Below are positions 9,314-18,644 of a DNA stretch of 64,000 nucleotides, one piece after another. The notes below the pieces were generated by a model. That model had not been told where the DNA came from and ran no database searches. It saw only the letters and a program-made list of their open reading frames with translations. This DNA comes from Endozoicomonas sp. OPT23 (GTDB lineage Bacteria; Pseudomonadota; Gammaproteobacteria; Pseudomonadales; Endozoicomonadaceae), in contig NZ_PPFD01000007.1 of assembly GCF_009653635.1 (NCBI RefSeq), forward strand, positions 974 to 64,973, written 5' to 3'. The position numbers and the translations under genes are program-made. Position 1 is the first letter of the stretch; each line of letters begins with the position of its first letter.

Positions 9314-9916
9314 ATGGACGTATTTACAGCCATTGAAACTCGACGCGCCGTTAAGCATTTTGAACCTGGCGAGAACATGACGAACGAGGAGATAAACAAA
9401 CTCCTGTCCGCAACCATACTTTCTCCAACGTCGTACAACATACAGCACTGGCGATTTGTGCGTATTTCGGACTCACTATTACGTGAACAGATAAAAGAAG
9501 CAGCCTGGGGGCAATCGCAGGTAACAGATGCCGCTGAATTAATAGTACTGTGTGCTGATACCGATGCCTGGCAAACCAACCCTGAACGCTATTTCTCCGA
9601 GACCGATGAACAAACACGTACCACACTGCTGGACATGCTCGACAGTTTCTATCGTGATAATAAACAGCGCCAGTATGATGAGACTCTAAGATCCTGTGGC
9701 ATTGCTGCCCAGAGCTTAATGCTAGCCGCTAAAGCCATGGGTTATGACACCTGTCCAATGATAGGGTTTGATCAGGAAAAAGTTGGCCAGCTTATTCAAC
9801 TGCCTGATGGTCATATCATCTCGATGATGATTACCATTGGAAAAGCCAGACAACCTGCACACCCGCGGAGCGGTCAGCTGCCATTAGCTGAAGTGTTCAT
9901 TGAGGATCGATTTTAA
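9314..9916 (+). CDS. Nitroreductase-family flavoprotein
   Basis: This 200-residue protein matches the FMN-dependent nitroreductase fold. It begins MDVFTAIETRRAVKHFEPG, whose Arg-Arg pair and following segment contact FMN phosphate in the family, followed by SPTSYNIQHWRFV, the usual SPSSxNxQPW site with His for Pro. GYDTCPMIGFD near residue 150 is the second family motif. AGAAAGGAAAA precedes the ATG. It follows the EamA gene by 58 bases on the same strand and may be co-transcribed with it. The natural substrate (quinone, nitro compound or enal) is not predictable. Confidence 0.9.
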   Translation: MDVFTAIETRRAVKHFEPGENMTNEEINKLLSATILSPTSYNIQHWRFVRISDSLLREQIKEAAWGQSQVTDAAELIVLCADTDAWQTNPERYFSETDEQTRTTLLDMLDSFYRDNKQRQYDETLRSCGIAAQSLMLAAKAMGYDTCPMIGFDQEKVGQLIQLPDGHIISMMITIGKARQPAHPRSGQLPLAEVFIEDRF

Positions 9917-10002
9917 AACTGATTTCAAAGTACCTGGAGACACTGTTAAATCGGTGCATTTAAACCAGCAAGTGTGCAGAAACTCGTAATCGAATATTAG
10001 AT

Positions 10003-10035
10003 TGTCATTTCCCCGCCTCAGCCCGGGAAATGACA
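10003..10035. repeat. Short perfect palindromic element (REP-like) between convergent genes
   Basis: TGTCATTTCCC at 10003-10013 is repeated inverted as GGGAAATGACA at 10025-10035 around an 11-base loop. The TGTCATT...AATGACA form resembles dispersed REP-like palindromes found in many bacterial genomes. It sits in the 305-base gap 9917-10221 between the convergent nitroreductase and pyrophosphatase genes and could end transcription of both, although no U-tract is present. I see nothing else in that gap. Confidence 0.6.
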
Positions 10036-10221
10036 TACGAATTCAAATGTCAGGGTACTTACATTACTCATAATGTGTTGCCTGAGTCCTTATTAGTAAC
10101 AGCTAATCGAATGCTGGAAAATGTGAAATACGGATAAGATCAAGAAGAGAGTCAGGCAGAACTTCTACAGCTTGCTCTGACAGTGTTCTTACTACCAGAG
10201 CAGGCTGTATTCGAACAACTA

Positions 10222-11133
10222 TCAGCCAGCTAAAACAGTCTGCAACCAGGGCCATGCCTGCTTCTTACGGCTCAGAGTGTCTGCCATTACCAGCATACTG
10301 TCTTCTGAGGCGTGTTCAGCCAGGCGTACTTCCCACTCGCCCTGAAACAACAACTGAGTCGTTGATGTCGATATATTGGTAACCATCAGAGCAGCCAGTT
10401 TCAGGCCATCCTTTTCACAGCGAACCTTAAGTTCTTGCTGTAAGTCAGCCATTTTATCATCGGTCTGTTCAAAGCTGGCTATTTCGATTTGCCCAACAAC
10501 TACTGATTCACCTTCAAATGGGTATTTTTTCAAATCTCGATCGATCAGACTCTCGATACTGAGGCCGTTCAAGTTGGTTTTTACCCGCATCAATTGATCG
10601 CAGAATGCTTCGAGATTAATACCCGCTATGTCAGCCAGGTCAGCAGCAGCATCAATATCTTTTTGAGTACAGGTAGGCGAGCGAAAAGCAACGGTATCAC
10701 TGCAAATTGCACCCAGCATTAGAACAGCCTGGGGGCGAGAAATCTCTACGCTCTCCAATTTGTGCAGATTATAAAGGATGGTGCAAGAGCAACCCACAGG
10801 CCAAATCCAGGCTTCCAATGGGTTCGCAGTGGTAATATCTCCCAATCGATGATGGTCAACAATACCTACTATTTCTGCATCTTCTATACCGGCGGGAGCC
10901 TGAGACAAATCAGTAAAATCGACCAGCCATACTTTCTGGCCTGCTACAGTGTCGTAGATTGCTGGTGCCTGAACACCAGCCTGCTCAAGAATAAAAGCAG
11001 TTTCGCCTGTCACTTCACCCTGGGCTAAAGCAACCGTTTCTTCACCACGGGCATTTTTCAACCACTCAGCAGCAACCAGAGCAGAGCAGATACTGTCGGA
11101 ATCGGGGTTTGTATGACCAATAACCTGAATCAT
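10222..11133 (-). CDS. ppaC: Manganese-dependent inorganic pyrophosphatase (family II, DHH)
   Basis: This 303-residue enzyme hydrolyses pyrophosphate to two phosphates in the cytoplasm, pulling biosynthetic reactions forward. All family II hallmarks are present: GHTNPDSDS at 6-14 (His7, Asp11 and Asp13 as metal ligands), Asp72 in VDFTD, the DHH motif at 93-95, Asp146 in GAICSDT, and the C-terminal substrate-binding SRKKQ at 288-292. The length is typical and no CBS domains are inserted, so it should be a constitutive enzyme. It stands alone on the minus strand. Confidence 0.95.
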   Translation of the reverse strand: MIQVIGHTNPDSDSICSALVAAEWLKNARGEETVALAQGEVTGETAFILEQAGVQAPAIYDTVAGQKVWLVDFTDLSQAPAGIEDAEIVGIVDHHRLGDITTANPLEAWIWPVGCSCTILYNLHKLESVEISRPQAVLMLGAICSDTVAFRSPTCTQKDIDAAADLADIAGINLEAFCDQLMRVKTNLNGLSIESLIDRDLKKYPFEGESVVVGQIEIASFEQTDDKMADLQQELKVRCEKDGLKLAALMVTNISTSTTQLLFQGEWEVRLAEHASEDSMLVMADTLSRKKQAWPWLQTVLAG

Positions 11134-11252
11134 TGTGTCCTCTTATACAACGCAGAAGGAATAATCCTTTAGGTTACAATACCTTGGTACTGTATCGAAT
11201 CAGAACAAACCGACTAATTGGGCACCCTGGTAAACATTAAGAGAAATAAAAC

Positions 11253-12386
11253 TTACAACGCCAGCAGCCCATCACCATAAATATTTTCAAGAATGCTGTC
11301 TCCCGCGATTTTGGCGATACGATCACCATGAGAAACCAGAGCATCACGCTGCCGGGAAAATAACAAGCCTGAGCTTCGGGCAACAACTGGCAGTCGACCT
11401 AAAGAAGGATCATCAGCATCAAGATCCACTATATGTGCAATCGTCTCATCTTTGGTAACAGAGTCACCCAACTCTTTTTCCCAAACAACGATTCCAGAAG
11501 CAGGACTACGAACACTATCAACAGCAGCCAGATTACTTTGATGAATTTTCACCTCAGGTGCTTCAGAAGTAACTCCGTCAATAACACCTCGACGACTCAG
11601 GAATCGAACAATTCCCAAAGCATCGGATATAGCCAAAGAGTCACTGACATCCGACTGACCACGAAGCTCAAGCGTCACAGAGTGGCACCCTGATGGGATT
11701 CCAGATTTTTCGACCGCCAGCCATGGTTTGATTTGAGCCGAATCAAAAGGGTCTCCCTCTGGCATATCTTCAATCAGTAAAACCGGGCATGCCATGTCAT
11801 AAGCCAACTCAAGACTTTCTGACAGCTGCTTTTTATTACAGTAAATATGAGGTAATGCTTCCGAATCACAATGAACATCCAGAACAATATCTGAATCAAT
11901 CGATTCCGAGAGTAAAACAGCCTTGAGTTCGTCAAGCGGTGTCATTTTTGGCAGCAAATTTGCACCGGTTTTCAGCGCCTTTTTGATGGACGCCTGTTTC
12001 TGCTTTATAGAGGCTTCCGGTTTGATATTCATGACAGCTTCTTCAGCCATTACACTCAGGTCAGGCCAGTTCCGGTTATAATTACCTTGACCACTGAATG
12101 AGTGCCTTCCAAGAACAACACCGTTTACCCGCTGATCCATACCAATAGGGTTTGCATAAGGTACAAGGACAATCTCACCCTTTATTCCATCGTTTTGTTC
12201 GACTTTTTTCAGAACGCCGATCAGGTGCTGTAATGTCAGCAAGCCAGGCCATTCATCAGCATGAAGAGCTGCCTGAATATAAACCTTGAGACCAACTCCC
12301 TGCTGACCAAATCGATGAATTTTTAAATGCCTTTCAGTACCTGGTGTAGGTGATAGAAGAGGTATTTTTGAAACCGTATGAGTCAT
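11253..12386 (-). CDS. Succinylglutamate desuccinylase/aspartoacylase-family zinc hydrolase
   Basis: This 377-residue protein has the M14-like zinc site of the AstE/AspA family: ALHADEWPG gives HxxE at His42/Glu45, and DVHCDSEALPHIY near residue 170 gives the third ligand His. A C-terminal domain from about residue 290 (SPASGIVVWEKELGDSVTKDE) looks like a lipoyl-type beta-barrel, typical of the DUF-like desuccinylase subgroup rather than of classical AstE. No other arginine-catabolism (ast) gene is nearby, so arginine succinyl transfer is unlikely; an amide or N-acyl amino acid substrate is more probable. It is transcribed on its own, 119 bases upstream of ppaC. Confidence 0.85.
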   Translation of the reverse strand: MTHTVSKIPLLSPTPGTERHLKIHRFGQQGVGLKVYIQAALHADEWPGLLTLQHLIGVLKKVEQNDGIKGEIVLVPYANPIGMDQRVNGVVLGRHSFSGQGNYNRNWPDLSVMAEEAVMNIKPEASIKQKQASIKKALKTGANLLPKMTPLDELKAVLLSESIDSDIVLDVHCDSEALPHIYCNKKQLSESLELAYDMACPVLLIEDMPEGDPFDSAQIKPWLAVEKSGIPSGCHSVTLELRGQSDVSDSLAISDALGIVRFLSRRGVIDGVTSEAPEVKIHQSNLAAVDSVRSPASGIVVWEKELGDSVTKDETIAHIVDLDADDPSLGRLPVVARSSGLLFSRQRDALVSHGDRIAKIAGDSILENIYGDGLLAL

Positions 12387-12655
12387 TATCTATCCCATAA
12401 AATCAAATGGCGAAAAAAGAAACAAACGACATTAGCACGATTGTGATGTTTTTCATTCCGATAGCCATCACTCTTTAATGCATCACTAACGCATCACTGC
12501 TGAATCATGAACGCCTCTGGTTCCGTGCTTCCAAAACTCTACGTATGGTTGCTTTTATATCAGTGACTATCAACTCCACACAACCATCCCTGAAATAAAC
12601 ATATAAATGTGAATTGATTAGTTCTCTCCCATAGCTATGCTTTTTCACACAAGGC

Positions 12656-14818
12656 ATGTTAAACACGGCGGTCAAAAATACAAATATGGGTTCTAATTCT
12701 CCAGACAGTGGTCTCTATTGTTTTATTTTGATGCTTCAATACCTTCAACAAACAGCTGACCCTGAGGCCTTATGGCATGAGTTTTCAACCAAGGAAGGTC
12801 GCTTTGATTCGACAGCTATTCTCAGAGCAGCAAAAAAACTGAAAGTTAAAGCCAGAAAAATAAATATAACTCCAGATCGAATTGAGTACTTCGACTTTCC
12901 CTGTATCGCCATTAGCAACGATGGTGAATTTTTTATTATTGCAGCGATTCAAGACCAAAAAGTATTGATTCAAAAAACCGATAAAACACCTGAAAAAGTA
13001 ACAGAGGAGGAGCTGTGGCAGCAATGGTCTGGCGAAGTTATTTTATTAACCCACCGCTCAATTCTGGCAGGCAGTAAAAGGAAGTTTGATCTCAGCTGGT
13101 TTCTACCCGTACTGGTCAAGTACCGTAAGGTGATTCGAGAGATTCTTCTTGCATCTCTGGCACTACAGATATTCGCCCTTTTCACTCCTATTATCTTTCA
13201 GGTCGTCATGGACAAAGTACTTGTTCACCACGCTCTGAAAACACTGGATGTGCTCGCCGTCGGGCTGCTGATACTGATCATTTTTGAAATCACTCTGGAA
13301 GGTCTGCGCTCCTATCTGTTTGCACACACTACCAGCAAAATGGATATCGAGCTTGGCTGCAACCTGTTTGACCACCTCCTTAAATTACCTCTGGCTTTTT
13401 TTCAGAGCCGACCTGTTGGCCAGATTGTTCAACGCGTTCGTGAACTTGAAAATATCAGAGCATTTCTAACAGGTAATACCTTAACCGTTCTTCTGGATAT
13501 CCTCTTCAGCTTTGTCTTCTTCGGAGTTATGTATCTTTATTCTCCAAAACTAACCTTAATTGTTCTCGCCTCCATTCCTTTCTATATCCTGATTTCCGTT
13601 CTGGTCACTCCGGAAATTCGTCGCCGTACAGAAGAACGTTTTCAGCGAGGTGCCGCCACACAGTCGTTCCTTACCGAGTCTCTTACCGGCATGGAAACAG
13701 TGAAAGCAATGGCGGTGGAACCCAAGATCAGGCAACGCTGGGAAGAGCAGTTATCCGCTTATGTTAAAGCGACATACCGCAGTAGCATTCTGGGAATCTA
13801 TGGCGGCCAGTCAGTACAGCTGGTCAGTAAAGTCGTTACCATGCTGTTGATGTGGCAAGGAGCCCTTCAGGTGATTGATGGCAATATGACGGTCGGTGAG
13901 CTGATAGCCTTTAATATGTTTTCCGGTCAGGTCGCGGCACCTATTTTAAGACTTGCTCAACTCTGGCAGGAATTTCTTCAGTTCCGTGTTTCTATGGAAC
14001 GGCTCGGTGACCTCTTAAATACCCAGACTGAACCTCTACAGGGAATGAACCGCCCTTCTCTGCCTAAGCTTCGCGGGGAGATAGAGTTTCGACAAGTTAT
14101 TTTTCGTTACGAGCCCGGTCGGCCAGAAGCACTTCGAAACCTCAACCTGATGATCCCTGCGGGCCAGTCTTTAGGCGTCGCCGGTTTGTCAGGTTCGGGT
14201 AAGTCAACACTGATGAAACTTATCCAGAGGCTTTATATACCTGAGCAGGGACGAGTATATATTGACGGTAATGACCTGACACTGCTCGACCCTGCCTGGC
14301 TGAGGCGACAGATCGGTGTGGTTATGCAGGAAAATATTCTGTTTAACCGTACCGTTCACGATAACATAGCACTGGCTAACCCTTCTGCCTCCATGAACCG
14401 CGTTATTGAAGCCGCAACGCTGGCCGGTGCCCATGAGTTTATTCTCGAATTACCTCATGGTTATAACACTGAGCTTGGAGAGCGGGGTATTGGTCTGTCA
14501 GGTGGGCAGTGTCAGCGGATTGCCATCGCCAGAGCCATTTTAACCAACCCTGCGATACTGATCTTTGATGAAGCAACCTCTGCACTGGACTACGAGTCAG
14601 AACGAATCATCCAGCAGAATATGAAGAAAATCTGCGCTGGACGCACCGTTATTATTATCGCTCATCGGCTTTCTGCAATAAGAGATTGCGACACCATTGC
14701 CGTTATGGATAAAGGCATGATTATTGAACAGGGAAGTCACAATGAGTTGATTACAACAGACGGTCGATACGCATCGCTCTGGAAACTTCAGGCCAGAGGA
14801 GATACCAGCCATGCTTGA
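12656..14818 (+). CDS. HlyB-type type I secretion ABC transporter, cassette 1
   Basis: This 720-residue exporter is of HlyB type. Residues 10-135 are a C39-like domain where PDSGLYC replaces the catalytic Cys context, as in HlyB, so it should dock substrate without cleaving it. The membrane domain spans about 160-440 (VVMDKVLVHHALKTLDVLA is the usual first extracytoplasmic helix pair). The ATPase has Walker A GLSGSGKST (about 512-520), signature LSGGQCQR, Walker B LIFDEATSALD and switch His in IIIAHR. A second ATG at 12686 fits the family start equally well. It overlaps the adaptor gene by 8 bases. It is a close paralogue of the gene at 58222, with long near-identical blocks in the membrane and ATPase domains. 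The likely substrate is the giant protein encoded convergently. Confidence 0.92.
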   Translation: MLNTAVKNTNMGSNSPDSGLYCFILMLQYLQQTADPEALWHEFSTKEGRFDSTAILRAAKKLKVKARKINITPDRIEYFDFPCIAISNDGEFFIIAAIQDQKVLIQKTDKTPEKVTEEELWQQWSGEVILLTHRSILAGSKRKFDLSWFLPVLVKYRKVIREILLASLALQIFALFTPIIFQVVMDKVLVHHALKTLDVLAVGLLILIIFEITLEGLRSYLFAHTTSKMDIELGCNLFDHLLKLPLAFFQSRPVGQIVQRVRELENIRAFLTGNTLTVLLDILFSFVFFGVMYLYSPKLTLIVLASIPFYILISVLVTPEIRRRTEERFQRGAATQSFLTESLTGMETVKAMAVEPKIRQRWEEQLSAYVKATYRSSILGIYGGQSVQLVSKVVTMLLMWQGALQVIDGNMTVGELIAFNMFSGQVAAPILRLAQLWQEFLQFRVSMERLGDLLNTQTEPLQGMNRPSLPKLRGEIEFRQVIFRYEPGRPEALRNLNLMIPAGQSLGVAGLSGSGKSTLMKLIQRLYIPEQGRVYIDGNDLTLLDPAWLRRQIGVVMQENILFNRTVHDNIALANPSASMNRVIEAATLAGAHEFILELPHGYNTELGERGIGLSGGQCQRIAIARAILTNPAILIFDEATSALDYESERIIQQNMKKICAGRTVIIIAHRLSAIRDCDTIAVMDKGMIIEQGSHNELITTDGRYASLWKLQARGDTSHA

Positions 14819-16223
14819 TCGTATCAGCAAAGTACGAGATATCTGTCGCGCTGTTCTTAATAAAGAGAAAGCAGAGCCTCTGCTTAAACGACGAAAAAAC
14901 GAACTTGAGTTTCTTCCAGCCAGCATCGAGATAATGGAGAGCCCTCCTTCACCAGTTGCACGAACGATGGCACTTATTCTTGTTGCGATTGTCCCCATCG
15001 TTCTGCTCTGGGCATGGCTCAGCCTTGTTGAAACAGAAGCCATTGCTGAAGGGGTTGTTATACCGGAAGGGAAAGTTAAAACCATACAGGCACTGGAAAT
15101 TGGTAAGGTAAAAGCGATTCATGTACGTGATGGGCAAAGAGTCAAAGCCGGCGATCTGCTGCTGACTATTGATCCAACAGCTACAGAAGTAGACGTTCGG
15201 CAGGTAGAGGAAGAACTGGCAACAGCAAGACAGAACAGCAACCGGCTGGAGTTGCTGTTAACGGCACTGGAAGGTCAGCATAAACCGGGCTATAGCTTGC
15301 TTGAGAGTACATTTAAAGACACTAAAGTCAGTACAATCAGACGACAGAATCATATTCTCCAGCACGAGTATCAACACTATCAACAGGCAATGGAACAGTT
15401 AAAGCAGACCAGACTGCAGAGACGGGCAAATATTGAAGCCGTCAAAGGTACAATAACAAAACTCAATAAAGTGGAATCTATTCATACTGATATGGAGCAG
15501 TCGGTTCATCAGTTATATCAAAAAGGCCATGCATCAAAAATTGAATGGTTGAAAGCTAAAGAACAACGAATAGAGACGGAACAACAATTAATCATTGAGC
15601 AGGAAAAACTGAAAGAAACCATGGCCAGTCTTGCTGCAGCAAACAGTGACTTAAACAGCTTCAGGGAAAATTTTTTTAAAGAACATAGAAAAGAGCTGAA
15701 GGAGGAAGTTCAAAAGGCGGAAGTGGCGGAACTTATTTTACGTAAAGCGAAGGAACGTGATCAGAACTTTTATTTGCGTGCGCCTGTTTCAGGCACTGTT
15801 CAACAGCTGATCATAACAACCATCGGCGGTGTTGTGGAACCGGCACAGGCGTTACTGAAAATTGTGCCTGAAGACAGCGTACTTGAAGTTGAAGCAAGTG
15901 TGCTTAACAAGGATATTGGTTTCATACAGGTTGGACAGAAAGTTGATATTAAAGTAGAAAGCTTTCCCTATACGTATTTTGGGCAACTGGAAGGGGCAGT
16001 AGTTTCAGTATCGAAAGATGCTGCCGTAGGTGAAAATGGTCAATTGACTTATCCTATTCGAGTCAGCCTGAAAGAAAACCAACTCAGTGTTCATGGCCAG
16101 AAGAAATCAATTCAGGCAGGGATGACTGTTTCTGCTGAAATCAATATTGGAAATCGATCTGTTCTGGATTTTTTTCTTTCTCCACTACGAAAATATAAAG
16201 ATGAATCACTTAATGATAGATAA
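14811..16223 (+). CDS. HlyD-family periplasmic adaptor, cassette 1
   Basis: This 470-residue membrane fusion protein pairs with the HlyB-type exporter. Its cytoplasmic N-terminus contains the conserved stretch ELEFLPASIEIMESPPSP, as in HlyD. One transmembrane helix follows (ALILVAIVPIVLLWAWL, about residues 54-70). Then come the first lipoyl half (GKVKTIQALEIGKVKAIHV), a coiled-coil hairpin rich in Gln/Glu (about 130-320), the second lipoyl half (YLRAPVSGTVQQLI) and a C-terminal beta-barrel. The start ATG overlaps the exporter stop by 8 bases (ATGCTTGA), an arrangement repeated exactly in cassette 2. It should bridge to an outer-membrane TolC-type channel encoded elsewhere. Confidence 0.92.
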   Translation: MLDRISKVRDICRAVLNKEKAEPLLKRRKNELEFLPASIEIMESPPSPVARTMALILVAIVPIVLLWAWLSLVETEAIAEGVVIPEGKVKTIQALEIGKVKAIHVRDGQRVKAGDLLLTIDPTATEVDVRQVEEELATARQNSNRLELLLTALEGQHKPGYSLLESTFKDTKVSTIRRQNHILQHEYQHYQQAMEQLKQTRLQRRANIEAVKGTITKLNKVESIHTDMEQSVHQLYQKGHASKIEWLKAKEQRIETEQQLIIEQEKLKETMASLAAANSDLNSFRENFFKEHRKELKEEVQKAEVAELILRKAKERDQNFYLRAPVSGTVQQLIITTIGGVVEPAQALLKIVPEDSVLEVEASVLNKDIGFIQVGQKVDIKVESFPYTYFGQLEGAVVSVSKDAAVGENGQLTYPIRVSLKENQLSVHGQKKSIQAGMTVSAEINIGNRSVLDFFLSPLRKYKDESLNDR

Positions 16224-16412
16224 ACGACAGTTACATCATTAAAGATGGTGCCGTATTATTTTTAAATAAGTTAAATAAATAGAGCCATATATTTAAAGCT
16301 GCACAAATCAATTCAGCGACTAAACTAATTCAACAACCAACATAAACAATCAAACTAAATGTCATATTTTGATTTAGCTCGTTTATCATTCAATCGTCAT
16401 AAAACAAAAAAC

Positions 16413-18644
16413 ATGAAACAAATGACGACAACTGCATTCTGCATTCTTCTTAATGCACCATTAATTTATGCTGATACTTTTTCAACCCACCCTGACTTAC
16501 TTTCTTATCAGTTTCGCTTCACTTCAACCAAGCAACTCAACCCTACCATAAGAGCCTGGCTTAGCGAAGCAGCTCATATCGAGAGAACCGCCGAAGGTGA
16601 TCTTGTTATTTCCAGTCCTATAATGTCCGGTGTTATCGTACTGGGAACCAACACAAGTTCAACTTTTATAAAACAACTGATATCTGATCAGACACCGGGA
16701 ATAGCCAGTCTTCAGGGCGCTGCAGGCATAGCAGCATCAGTCAATGACCTGGCTATTACTGCAAGAGCAAACAACTCGCTGATCATATGTAATATTGCTA
16801 ACGATGATTATTGCAGCACCAGTCAGGTCTACCCTGCTTCAACCAACAACTTTCAATTCAATGCCCCCAACAGTGTCGCTATTGGTCACTTTAATCAGGG
16901 GATGATGGTTATGAATGCACTTGACCACCAAATTTATTATTTTCAAAAAAGTACCGGGTTCTGGCATTTCAAACAACGTATTGAAGACTTTTCTGAGAAC
17001 AGTTACGACCACGTGTCAGGTCCAGGTGTTGACTCAAGGGTTATCCTTACAAAACAGGAACCCCGCTGTTTTTTTGCATCGGATTATCTCAATAATGCCG
17101 TTGTATCAGGTCATTATGATCAAGCTTCCAGCGCCCTGCTTTTGGATTCTTCATTTACATCAAACACGGATGGCTATGAAAGACTAAGAGGCCCTGCACA
17201 AATTACGATTGATTCAGATAATCAGTATCTTATTGTTCCAGGGCAACGGGGAAGCGCTGTATTTATATTTTCCGTAACTGAACAGTGTGCTTTGAATCTT
17301 GAACAGGTGCTGGCTGATAGTACTATAGACGGCGTAGAGATTTATAACGGTCTCAATGATGCTGTCATCAATAAAGACCCTACTGATGAATCACTGTATG
17401 TTTTTCTTACCAGTGCCGTAAGCGACAGCATTACTATTCTTATCAAACGGACAGGGTTTCCCTGGAAATTACAACAATACCTTGATAAGAAGATGCTGGG
17501 ATTCCCCGAAAACTTTATTGGTCTGGTCAGCCATGCTGATATGTCTGAAGGTGGTGAAAGCATCACAGCCGTTGCATCCAGCAGCGAAGACCTTGTTGTT
17601 GTCTCTCATTTTTCCTTTCCTCAATTTTCCGCCCCCATGTACATTTTTTCTCCAGAGGGGCTCGAATCTGGTCAGGGTCAACAAGTCGTCGGTAAGCTTG
17701 ATATCAGTAATCCGGAATCAAGCCAGCCATTAATCATATTGCTTTCTATGGACGAAAATCACCCTTTCCAAATAGCTGGCAATAATATTGAAGTCTCACA
17801 AGACGCTTTTGAAAAAATAAATACAACATCAAACTGGAATTTTACGGTAACAGCAACCAATCAACAGAACCTGTCTAGCACTGTTCCTATCACAGTCGAA
17901 ATTTTTGTGGACACACCTTCCTCAAACGACAATCAATACCTTTATGCACTTACAGTACTTGTTATTCCAGCAGCTATTCTGGGAGGTCTTGGTATTATCG
18001 CACTTAAAAATATATATTCAGATAAGACAGATTCAAAAAATCTGCAACAACTTTCTACTGATAGCGATGGAGCTCATCAGGGGTCAACTGAGTTGCAAGC
18101 CGTAGTAGTAATACCGCCGACAGGTTCTGATGATTGCTGTACAGAAATTAGGGAAACAACGATAGGTGACAACAACTCGCAAGAAAATCAGAATAGCGCA
18201 ACAGAAACGCCCCCCGAAGCTGTCATAGCCGAAGATCAGTTAGCTGAAAGTCCTCAGACGCCAGAACAAGCGAATTCTAGAGTAAAATATCGCACTCCAC
18301 GTAAGGAAGTTACCGATGAAATAGTCGAAAACGATACTGACGAAAGCACCGATGAAGAAGTTGAAATGGATTCAACCGGTGAGGTAGAACAGGTGTTTGC
18401 TGAGGCGAATCAAGCCTCACCGATTGCTCAAGAACCATCGCAATCACCTCCATTAAATAGAAATAGCAGAGCACGACATTCTCTACAGCAAAGACTTAGT
18501 AACAGTGCCATTAAGCCTGAAGTCGATCGCCTCCAAGAGGCCATCGCCATAGAAGAACAAATTAGAGAAATCTTTATCCCTAAACCTAGAACAAGAGCTT
18601 ACTCTGAACCTTCACAGAAAAAGAGAAAGCCCAATCATCAATAG
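16413..18644 (+). CDS. Exported beta-propeller/cadherin-like membrane protein with acidic cytoplasmic tail
   Basis: No named family is recognised. The protein (about 743 residues from this ATG) starts with a signal peptide (MKQMTTTAFCILLNAPLIYA). It then has about 390 residues of repeated beta-strand units with NHL/lactonase-propeller character (ITIDSDNQYLIVPGQRGS). Next is a segment of about 100 residues resembling a cadherin-like fold (FQIAGNNIEVSQ...WNFTVTATNQQ). One transmembrane helix follows (ALTVLVIPAAILGGLGIIAL), then about 210 polar residues rich in Glu/Asp/Ser/Gln. An upstream in-frame ATG at 16359 would lengthen the N-region by 18 residues; neither start has a clear ribosome site. 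It follows the adaptor gene on the same strand. Homologous propeller proteins are encoded at 18612 and 61800. A role as receptor, tether or immunity factor for the giant exoprotein is inference. Confidence 0.7.
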   Translation: MKQMTTTAFCILLNAPLIYADTFSTHPDLLSYQFRFTSTKQLNPTIRAWLSEAAHIERTAEGDLVISSPIMSGVIVLGTNTSSTFIKQLISDQTPGIASLQGAAGIAASVNDLAITARANNSLIICNIANDDYCSTSQVYPASTNNFQFNAPNSVAIGHFNQGMMVMNALDHQIYYFQKSTGFWHFKQRIEDFSENSYDHVSGPGVDSRVILTKQEPRCFFASDYLNNAVVSGHYDQASSALLLDSSFTSNTDGYERLRGPAQITIDSDNQYLIVPGQRGSAVFIFSVTEQCALNLEQVLADSTIDGVEIYNGLNDAVINKDPTDESLYVFLTSAVSDSITILIKRTGFPWKLQQYLDKKMLGFPENFIGLVSHADMSEGGESITAVASSSEDLVVVSHFSFPQFSAPMYIFSPEGLESGQGQQVVGKLDISNPESSQPLIILLSMDENHPFQIAGNNIEVSQDAFEKINTTSNWNFTVTATNQQNLSSTVPITVEIFVDTPSSNDNQYLYALTVLVIPAAILGGLGIIALKNIYSDKTDSKNLQQLSTDSDGAHQGSTELQAVVVIPPTGSDDCCTEIRETTIGDNNSQENQNSATETPPEAVIAEDQLAESPQTPEQANSRVKYRTPRKEVTDEIVENDTDESTDEEVEMDSTGEVEQVFAEANQASPIAQEPSQSPPLNRNSRARHSLQQRLSNSAIKPEVDRLQEAIAIEEQIREIFIPKPRTRAYSEPSQKKRKPNHQ

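Noticed and set aside
18600-18644. KKRKP at the C-terminus of the 16413-18644 protein as a nuclear localisation signal
   Set aside because: The tail is predicted to be cytoplasmic in a bacterial membrane protein, and a single basic cluster is common by chance.
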